Shown here one piece after another: positions 1 through 6,390 of a DNA stretch of 11,123 nt. A program made the translations under genes and the position numbers. The notes beneath the pieces are model-generated. The model did no database searches. It was not told where the DNA came from and was given only the letters and a program-made list of their open reading frames with translations. Within the stretch, counting starts at the first letter, position 1. Every line of letters starts with the position of its first letter. The stretch spans positions 1 through 11,123 of the forward strand of contig CAZFIM010000072.1 of the NCBI GenBank assembly GCA_964519615.1, in the 5' to 3' direction. The DNA is from CAZFIM01 sp964519615 (lineage in GTDB: Bacteria; Chloroflexota; Dehalococcoidia; GIF9; UBA5629).

Positions 1-1148
1 TCATTATTGCTTTTTCCTACGATACTACCACGTAATAAACGTCGAGTTTTACTATTGTAGAAATTGGTAACCATGTTATTTAGACAAACACCATATGTCC
101 AATGGTTGTCTGATGTTTGGCAATGTGCTTGAGCAATAGGTCCCCATGATGAACCAGGGTATTTACTAATAAACTCATCGTAAATACTTACCTTTGCTCT
201 AGATAAAATCATCAAGCCACACTTTAATATGTTTCTCTGATCGTATCCAGTGTATATAGTATCAACTAAATCTGTATCAAATATTTCGGGTAGTTCAAAA
301 TGATGGTCTCGCCATACCCAGCATTTCTCCATATTGCATTTTGCATACCGCGAGCAAGGGTAGTAGATATAAAAACGTGGATGGCTCTGATTTTTTGATA
401 GCAGTGGCGCTAATTTCATGCTGGTGTAGTTAGGCTCAGCTATAATCATTACTCCTTTATCGTCAAGTAAGGTTATAAAATTTCGTACTATTTTAGGTAC
501 GAATACCCGATCAATCTCCGTAAAGCAATTGGCAATGAATATATAATTGTAGGGTGCATGTTGCTCAGCCTTACTGATGGCGTTATTGAGATTGCTTAAA
601 TTCACTACTTCATTGCAAATATGATGCTTGTTATTTTTATTCGGTAAATTTGCAATTATAGATTCCTGCCTCAAAAGAGCCTTTTGACTTTTCTCGAAAG
701 CGTGTATTGTGACATTGCACCCGGTCAATTTACCAGTATTAAACAAATCCATTAGTCCGAGTACGATCGCGCCTGTTCCGCTGCCTAGATCAAGAATATT
801 AACATCTTCCGGTATAAAAGATAGCTTTGTATTTAAAGCTAAATCCCTAAATGCGATGTATGGTATTATCGTATATCTAGGTAGATAATATGCTGTATAT
901 GCGTCCAAGGTGAGATCATTTTCATAGTCGATGTCCACAGATTCTGGCTGTTCATCCTGATATTTTTTATATTCATATTTTAGCCTTTCTATCTCCTGAA
1001 CAATCAATTTATGATCAGGTTCTTTTAAAGAGGCGCGGATAGACTTGCCGATATTACGGGGACATACATATTCCCGCAATGCGGCACCAGCCTGCTCACA
1101 TTCGTAACTAAAATTTGATTCTATCCATTCGGCACTAATATCAATCAT
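1..1148 (-). CDS. Rsm22/METTL17-like class I SAM-dependent methyltransferase with Cys cluster (3' end outside window)
   Basis: An open frame of 382 complete codons runs off the left edge without a stop. It starts at ATG 1148; an in-frame TGA lies 12 codon-bases upstream, leaving only a TTG as alternative, and there is no obvious Shine-Dalgarno. Residues 84-105 (YTAYYLPRYTIIP and onward) precede the SAM-binding motif I, VNILDLGSGTGA (116-127). Further Rossmann elements are HAFEKS (149-154), the NYIFIANCFTEI strand (201-212) and GVMIIAEP (232-239). Then comes YPCSRYAKCNMEKCWVWRDH with C265, C271 and C276, and a later C310. In Rsm22/METTL17 proteins a similar CPHDGPC...WCHF element binds an Fe-S cluster. 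Members of that family act on or bind the small ribosomal subunit, which suggests an RNA-related target, but here that is inference. The gene is very AT-rich, like the DUF262 gene 56 bp upstream. It could instead be a divergent methyltransferase with another substrate. Confidence 0.8.
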   Translation of the reverse strand, partial: MIDISAEWIESNFSYECEQAGAALREYVCPRNIGKSIRASLKEPDHKLIVQEIERLKYEYKKYQDEQPESVDIDYENDLTLDAYTAYYLPRYTIIPYIAFRDLALNTKLSFIPEDVNILDLGSGTGAIVLGLMDLFNTGKLTGCNVTIHAFEKSQKALLRQESIIANLPNKNNKHHICNEVVNLSNLNNAISKAEQHAPYNYIFIANCFTEIDRVFVPKIVRNFITLLDDKGVMIIAEPNYTSMKLAPLLSKNQSHPRFYIYYPCSRYAKCNMEKCWVWRDHHFELPEIFDTDLVDTIYTGYDQRNILKCGLMILSRAKVSIYDEFISKYPGSSWGPIAQAHCQTSDNHWTYGVCLNNMVTNFYNSKTRRLLRGSIVGKSNN

Positions 1149-1180
1149 TTTCAAGACAAGTCAATTCTGGTAATCATGGT

Positions 1181-1208
1181 ATTTAAATCAGGTGAATATA
1201 TTTGTTAA
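1181..1208 (-). promoter_or_regulatory. Possible promoter ahead of the Rsm22-like methyltransferase
   Basis: On the minus strand TTAACA (1208-1203, 5 of 6 matches to TTGACA, overlapping the DUF262 stop) is followed after 16 bp by TTAAAT (1186-1181, 4 of 6 matches to TATAAT). The expected start of transcription is about 25 nt before the ATG. The region is AT-rich, so chance matches are likely. The gene has no clear Shine-Dalgarno. Confidence 0.25.
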
Positions 1209-2980
1209 CTCATGGAACGTAGCAGTTCTTTATCTGAAACGTATATATTATACAAATCCAGTATCTTTTTAACCGATTCCAGATGGTTTATTTTTACATC
1301 TTCTAAATACCAGGTATCGAATTTACTTAGAAGTCTAACCGAATTGCTGAATAATTCGATATTGCCGGTAAAATACTTCGTTTTCTTCTTGCTATAGTCA
1401 AGGTTACCCTGAGATGTATTTTTCCTCCGTGATAGGAGGATCAAATTGCCAAGTTTGTCGGTCCACAAATCTCGTTCCACATCATCGAAATCCTTGACCC
1501 ATTGGCTAGCATTATCCGGGGTTTGGGGAAGAATATGCTCGATACTGATTGTTTCCGGTGGGTTAAAAGGTGTGGTGTGACCATGCCAGGCAAGGTCCAA
1601 TTTCAGGAGCAAATATTTTGCAAAGCGCCGGCCATAAATATTGTTAGTGGAAATAACCCGCACAAGGTCGCTTACATCGATATCGTATATTTTGGAGTCC
1701 AGTGCTTCCTCTGCATTCTTAGAATCATCGATGTACTGGATAATAGCATTTGAGTTTTGAATTCTTATAGTAGGGGAGATACCAACGATCCAATCAGCCG
1801 ATAGCTTTTTATCCAATGTTTTTATGAAATCGAGAAGTCCTTCAGTTTTAAATTTGTCATAAAACCGCAATAGCGGTGCTATCCAGTATTCAGATTCCAG
1901 ACCATGGTCCATCACAGTCCTGTAATTACGAAATTCGAAGCTATCATTGAGAGCAAACATATCCTCATCAAATAAACTCGCATAATGGCGGTAATACTTA
2001 TCGATAAATTGAAAAGTTGGCACGCCTTTTACCAGGAGAGGAGTTTGAGATGTATAGGTTTTGCTAGTACGGTCATACAACCTGGGGTTATATATGTTTT
2101 CTTCATATTCCTTGAGAAGATTAAAACTTGCCTTTTGTTTTACTAAAATGGTTCTTAGATGGGAGAGGAAATTATCAAAATCCTCTCCAAAATCAGCTTC
2201 GATATCTTCCCAAAGTTTAGCAAATTTGATCCTTTCCGGTTGAGATGGTACCTTGGCCAGATTTTCAGCTTTCAATATATCGCTATTGCGTAGTTTTATG
2301 CCTCGGTTATTCATGACAGTGAACAGGTGGAAAGCATCTTCCAGTTCCTCGGCAGCTACATATATCATAAGAACGTTGGACCTAAGATAGGGGAAAAACT
2401 CATCAGGAGATTTACCGTTCTGGAGATGTTCTCTTATAGTAAGAATGGCCTGCGACATATTTCTGATAGATATGTTCTTATTTTTATCCTCTGCATATGT
2501 TTTCAGGTCTGATACTTGTGATGTCCCGTTTTCCTTTTTAACATACTCATCAACAAAATCTTTAACTTCATCACGGATGTCAAAGACTATGCGCATTCGT
2601 TCCGGCACATTGTCATCAGGATTTGCCATTTGAAAGATCGCTTCATTACATGATTTCAACCTTGACATATTTGAAGCCGGTGTCAAATCACGTATAACTG
2701 CCGTTATCAAAAAAAGGGTGGTAAGCCGTTGTTGCCCGTCGAGTAAGTCATATTCTACGAACCTGGTCGTTCCCTCCTCCTTGTGATTCTTTTTCAGAAC
2801 CAGTGAACTAAGGAAATATTCGGAGTTAAGGTTGGATTGTCTTGCTGAGTACACGTCATCCAGCAATTCCGAAACCTGGTCTGTCTCCCATACGTAATTT
2901 CTTTGATATTCCGGAATACGGTACCACATTTGGAAAATTTCTTTTACGTATAGTTTATTGCTTTCAATCTCTTGAGTCAT
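1205..2980 (-). CDS. DUF262 + DUF1524 protein, single-chain GmrSD-type restriction enzyme
   Basis: The protein has 591 residues. The N-terminal DUF262 (ParB/GmrS-like, nucleotide-dependent) domain shows IPEYQRNYVW (22-31), DGQQRLTTL (81-89) and a NNRGIKLRNSDILKAENL segment (224-241). The C-terminal DUF1524 (GmrD-like, HNH/His-Me nuclease) domain shows SIEHILPQ (479-486, H482), LGNLILLS (510-517, N512) and N521. These key residues all look intact. GmrSD enzymes and their relative BrxU cleave phage DNA carrying modified cytosines, using NTPs. BrxU is found within a BREX island, so this placement has a precedent. The gene is much richer in A+T than the three genes upstream, which suggests it was added from another source. 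Its substrate cannot be read from sequence. Other DUF262 proteins serve in different defence contexts, so type IV restriction is the best guess rather than a certainty. Confidence 0.92.
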   Translation of the reverse strand: MTQEIESNKLYVKEIFQMWYRIPEYQRNYVWETDQVSELLDDVYSARQSNLNSEYFLSSLVLKKNHKEEGTTRFVEYDLLDGQQRLTTLFLITAVIRDLTPASNMSRLKSCNEAIFQMANPDDNVPERMRIVFDIRDEVKDFVDEYVKKENGTSQVSDLKTYAEDKNKNISIRNMSQAILTIREHLQNGKSPDEFFPYLRSNVLMIYVAAEELEDAFHLFTVMNNRGIKLRNSDILKAENLAKVPSQPERIKFAKLWEDIEADFGEDFDNFLSHLRTILVKQKASFNLLKEYEENIYNPRLYDRTSKTYTSQTPLLVKGVPTFQFIDKYYRHYASLFDEDMFALNDSFEFRNYRTVMDHGLESEYWIAPLLRFYDKFKTEGLLDFIKTLDKKLSADWIVGISPTIRIQNSNAIIQYIDDSKNAEEALDSKIYDIDVSDLVRVISTNNIYGRRFAKYLLLKLDLAWHGHTTPFNPPETISIEHILPQTPDNASQWVKDFDDVERDLWTDKLGNLILLSRRKNTSQGNLDYSKKKTKYFTGNIELFSNSVRLLSKFDTWYLEDVKINHLESVKKILDLYNIYVSDKELLRSMS

Positions 2981-3025
2981 ATCTTCAAACGCTCCTTTTG
3001 ATAAAAGTATCCATCGATTGCGTAA
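2981..3025 (-). other. 45-bp spacer between DUF499 and DUF262 genes with a Shine-Dalgarno
   Basis: It contains AAGGAG on the minus strand (2992-2997), 11 nt before the DUF262 ATG, which is slightly longer than optimal. The spacer also marks the point where base composition changes from GC-rich to AT-rich. No hairpin terminator is evident, so co-transcription with the upstream core genes is plausible. Confidence 0.6.
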
Positions 3026-6000
3026 TCACTCCTCCTCGAAGCCCTGGCTGGTGAACTTGAGCGTGCGGCTGTTCTCGTTGACAATGCGGACGATGTGCTC
3101 GGGGACGCCATCCGGCACGTATGCCTCTATTTCCAGCGTTATTTTCACATCCGCGCCTACGATGCCGGCCAGATGAGCGATCACCTCTTCGGCTATGCGC
3201 CCGGCATCACGCCCGGTACGAGTGGCGTCGAGGCTGACGCTGCCATAGAAGCGTTTGGGGACCCTGGGCTTGGCAACCGGTGCAGCACCTCCGCCTGAGG
3301 CTGATGTTGCACCGCTCTCTTCTCCCCCTCTCCCTTCACCCTCCGCAGAGGCACCTCCCATCCCCGCAGGCGCCGTGGTTTTTTCCTCGGTTTCGGCCTT
3401 CAACTGCCGCTCTGCCACATCCGGCTTGACCAGCAGTCCCTGGTTATTATGGGCTGAGATATCAATCTGACGCTCGCATTGCAGGCCGCGATAGCGTCCC
3501 GCAGCATCATCATAGCTGTCTGCATAGCAGAAGGAGTCCTGCCGCCAGGTGAGCATGCCCAACCCCTGGCGGATGGCGCCATGCAGCACCGAGGCATCGC
3601 GAAGCCTGGAAAGATAAAGATACTGGGCGTAGTCATCTTCAAGCTGATTGATGGCTACGTGATCTCCGCGCCAGAGCGGGACCTTATCTAATTCCATTTT
3701 CAAGCGAGAACCGGCGTAGCCGGTCGCCAGCAGATCTTCATTCTTCAGTTTTTTACAGGCTCTTATCGCCAGTGGATCTCTCCCGGATAGCCGGTAGGGT
3801 GAGAATTCAATAGCTTTTGCTGGATCTGCCTGTACCGGCACCAGCAGCCACTGGTAGGCTTCATATATCTGCGCATCTACGGTATCACCTGCATCTTTTT
3901 TCTGTTTTTCCGCCTGTTTGAATTGGAACGGTGTGAGATCGAGCTTGTCTTTTTCATTCACTATAGATTCCCAGGCAAGGTATTTTCGCACGGCTTCATC
4001 CAGGTCCTGGAGACGGGTCTTGTCCACCGCCAGAAAAACGAGCGTATTGCGGTAGTAGCGCTGGCTGCTACCGCGCGTCTCCAGAATAGCGCGGGCGGCT
4101 TTTAGTGCTGCACTGTCCGGTTCCCTGGTGTAAGTATGCTCAATATCGAGGACGACCAGGCGGGTACCGGTATCGTCGGGGACGTCCTGGCTGCTGTGTG
4201 GGCAGGAATGCACGGCGCAGAATTCGCCACGGTTTTTCACTTCTTCACGTACTCTTTTCAGAATCTCGCTGGTAACGGCATCGATATTGCCTTTCAGGTC
4301 TTCCGCACGATCTGCCGCTATCTTGGTAACCGTGGGTTGAGTTGAGTACCACGAGCGCACACCGTCCTGGTAAAGGTAAGTGGCGGCATTGCCCAGACGG
4401 CGCAGGGCATCGCCGAATATCTGCGGGGACTCGCCCGGCATGGCACAGCCCAGCTTGACCTGCCTGTCATCGAGACCGTAATGGGCGGCGGTGGTGATGG
4501 GGGCAGAGCCCAGGAAGATCGTCCGCGCAACGCGACGCGTTGCCGAGAGCCTGCCCAGGTTGGGCAACTCGCTATCGATGCGCTGCGGCAGCGAGTTGGG
4601 CCCGTCCACGTCCTTCTCGATGATCGGTACCCAGTTATCGGAGAGATAGCGGGTGAGCTCTGATTGCACCATGGGGTCGTTAACAGGGATACTTGAAGGC
4701 ATGATGAGCGGGCTTTTATCCCCACTCTCCCACAGGCTGCGTATTACCAGCGCCATCAGCCGCAGCACGCCGCGTGTTCGTTGGAACTTGAGCAGCGTTG
4801 ACCAGTCGCCATAGAGGCGGTCGAAGACCTCCGGGTGAATGGGATAGGCGGCCTTGAGCCGTTTTTTATACTCGTCGGTGCGGCATTCAGCCGGGAACTC
4901 GGCTTCCTGCGTACGATACAGATCATAATAGTCACTTGCAACCTTGTCCCGGGCGAGATACTGTTCCTGACCTACCAACGGCTCGAACAGCCGGCGGCGA
5001 ACGATCTCGAATCCTTCCTCAGCGCTAGCCGGACGCCATGACGATTCCAGCCGCCCGATCACGTTGCGCAGGCGGTCCAGCGCCTCACGCCCGCGCTTGC
5101 CACCCACCTCGGTATCGTCCGCCTGCGTATGTGGCGAGCCGGTGGTATCGGAGGCAGGAAGGCTGATGACCACAAGGCACTGTTTTGCCAGTTTAGCTGA
5201 TTCAGTGAGGAGCTGGGCAAAGCTGAATTGCGTCTCGAAGCTGCCTGCCGGAAGGTCACTTTCATCATGTAATTGCCGTGCGTAGGCCACCCACTCGTCG
5301 ATGAGGATAAGACAGGGACCGGCCTGCTGAAAAAGCTCGCGCAGGCGGTCTCCCGGGCTGGTGGCGTTCACATCGTCGGCACGGATGCGCTCGTAGGCGG
5401 CTTTTCCGCCGAGCTGCCAGGCAAGCTCTCCCCAGAGCGTCCTTACCACCGTCCCATCCTCTTTAGTAACAGGGTTGCCGGGGGACATGCGGTTGCCCAC
5501 CAGCACCACCCGTTTCACCGCCGGCAATTTCTCTACTTTCACCTGACGCATGATCTCATCGATACCTTCCAGGTCTTTGGCGGGAGTGCCGGAGAAGAGG
5601 TGATAGAGCGCGAGCATGGAATGGGTCTTTCCTCCGCCGAAATTGGTCTGGAGCTGCACCACCGGGTCGCCGCCTTTGCCGCTGAGCCGTTCGACGGCAT
5701 TGACCAGCAGCAATTTCAGGCTTTCCGTGAGATAGGTGCGGCGGAAGAATTCCACCGGTTTGCCGTATTCAGGGGAAGCCTCGCCGATGTGGACCTGCAG
5801 GAGGTCAGCGGCGAACTCGGCACTTTTAAAATAACCGCCGGTAACATCGCGGTGAGGGTTGACCACATCGCGCCAGGGCTTGATGCCGGCGCTCACCTGG
5901 CTTTCCAGTGTCACTTCCGCCTTTTTGCGCTTCTCGCTGCGCACCTTCTCATCGTAGCTTACGCGCAGCAGCTCCTGCTTCATCTTATCGATCTCTGCTG

Positions 6001-6379
6001 CCTGCGGCGCTGAGACGGCTGTCAGCAGCCGGCTGGCGGAATCGAGCGCGCGGTAAGCATCATCAGTAGAAAAAGGTGCCTGGTGAGCCCATTTGTTGCG
6101 TGTATCTGTAAGCTCAACAACAAGGCTGCGCTCCGCCTGCCCCAGCGGCTGGCGGAAAACATCGTTCCATGCAAAGGACATAAGCTTGAGCAGGGCGGCA
6201 ACGTCATATTCGCTGAACGCTCTCTTCTGGTTTATGCTGTCAGCGCCGAGTATGCGGCTGGCTTCTGTGAGCATGCGGCCGCTGTAGACATTGCGGAACT
6301 CCCGTTCCACGAAGGGGCTGAGGCCCTGCCGCAGCAGCTCCAGCGCTTTACCTACCCGTTCATAGTTGGTTACAGCCAT
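3026..6379 (-). CDS. DUF499 P-loop ATPase with N-terminal Swt1-like HEPN domain
   Basis: The protein has 1117 residues, a strong Shine-Dalgarno and an ATG start. Residues 1-125 resemble the Swt1-type HEPN domain, ending in DTRNKWAH; R94-N95-x3-H99 matches the canonical HEPN RNase motif. A charged helical stretch (about 128-160) follows. The DUF499 ATPase has a Walker A-like QTNFGGGKTH (244-253, K251, T252) that lacks the usual first glycine, as is typical for this family. Walker B is CLILIDEW (356-363, D361 and E362), and a sensor-like strand is LVVISLPASD (402-411). A Gly/Ala/Ser/Glu-rich linker (about 995-1038) leads to a small conserved-looking C-terminal domain (PKRFYGSVSLDATR to TLKFTSQGFEEE). 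DUF499 ATPases pair with DUF1156 methylases in defence loci and play a part comparable to BrxC/PglY. The likely role is an ATP-dependent regulator or motor, perhaps with an RNA-cleaving effector. Family assignment is strong; RNase activity is inferred. Confidence 0.93.
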   Translation of the reverse strand: MAVTNYERVGKALELLRQGLSPFVEREFRNVYSGRMLTEASRILGADSINQKRAFSEYDVAALLKLMSFAWNDVFRQPLGQAERSLVVELTDTRNKWAHQAPFSTDDAYRALDSASRLLTAVSAPQAAEIDKMKQELLRVSYDEKVRSEKRKKAEVTLESQVSAGIKPWRDVVNPHRDVTGGYFKSAEFAADLLQVHIGEASPEYGKPVEFFRRTYLTESLKLLLVNAVERLSGKGGDPVVQLQTNFGGGKTHSMLALYHLFSGTPAKDLEGIDEIMRQVKVEKLPAVKRVVLVGNRMSPGNPVTKEDGTVVRTLWGELAWQLGGKAAYERIRADDVNATSPGDRLRELFQQAGPCLILIDEWVAYARQLHDESDLPAGSFETQFSFAQLLTESAKLAKQCLVVISLPASDTTGSPHTQADDTEVGGKRGREALDRLRNVIGRLESSWRPASAEEGFEIVRRRLFEPLVGQEQYLARDKVASDYYDLYRTQEAEFPAECRTDEYKKRLKAAYPIHPEVFDRLYGDWSTLLKFQRTRGVLRLMALVIRSLWESGDKSPLIMPSSIPVNDPMVQSELTRYLSDNWVPIIEKDVDGPNSLPQRIDSELPNLGRLSATRRVARTIFLGSAPITTAAHYGLDDRQVKLGCAMPGESPQIFGDALRRLGNAATYLYQDGVRSWYSTQPTVTKIAADRAEDLKGNIDAVTSEILKRVREEVKNRGEFCAVHSCPHSSQDVPDDTGTRLVVLDIEHTYTREPDSAALKAARAILETRGSSQRYYRNTLVFLAVDKTRLQDLDEAVRKYLAWESIVNEKDKLDLTPFQFKQAEKQKKDAGDTVDAQIYEAYQWLLVPVQADPAKAIEFSPYRLSGRDPLAIRACKKLKNEDLLATGYAGSRLKMELDKVPLWRGDHVAINQLEDDYAQYLYLSRLRDASVLHGAIRQGLGMLTWRQDSFCYADSYDDAAGRYRGLQCERQIDISAHNNQGLLVKPDVAERQLKAETEEKTTAPAGMGGASAEGEGRGGEESGATSASGGGAAPVAKPRVPKRFYGSVSLDATRTGRDAGRIAEEVIAHLAGIVGADVKITLEIEAYVPDGVPEHIVRIVNENSRTLKFTSQGFEEE

Positions 6380-6383
6380 TGTT

Positions 6384-6390
6384 CCCTCCT
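6384..6390 (-). promoter_or_regulatory. Strong Shine-Dalgarno of the DUF499 gene, overlapping the methylase stop codon
   Basis: The minus strand reads AGGAGGG, 4 nt before the ATG at 6379. The methylase stop TAG (6391-6389) supplies its first bases. Only 9 bp separate the two reading frames, which is typical of translational coupling and suggests the methylase and the ATPase are made together. Confidence 0.8.

Noticed and set aside
3315..3337. Pyrimidine-rich tract as a terminator or repeat array
   Set aside because: It lies inside the intact DUF499 reading frame, lacks a hairpin and has no repeated unit.
5273..6013. Plus-strand open frame of 246 codons opposite the DUF499 gene
   Set aside because: It lies wholly antisense to a well-supported conserved ATPase in GC-rich DNA, where long shadow frames are expected. 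Its translation shows no recognisable domain.
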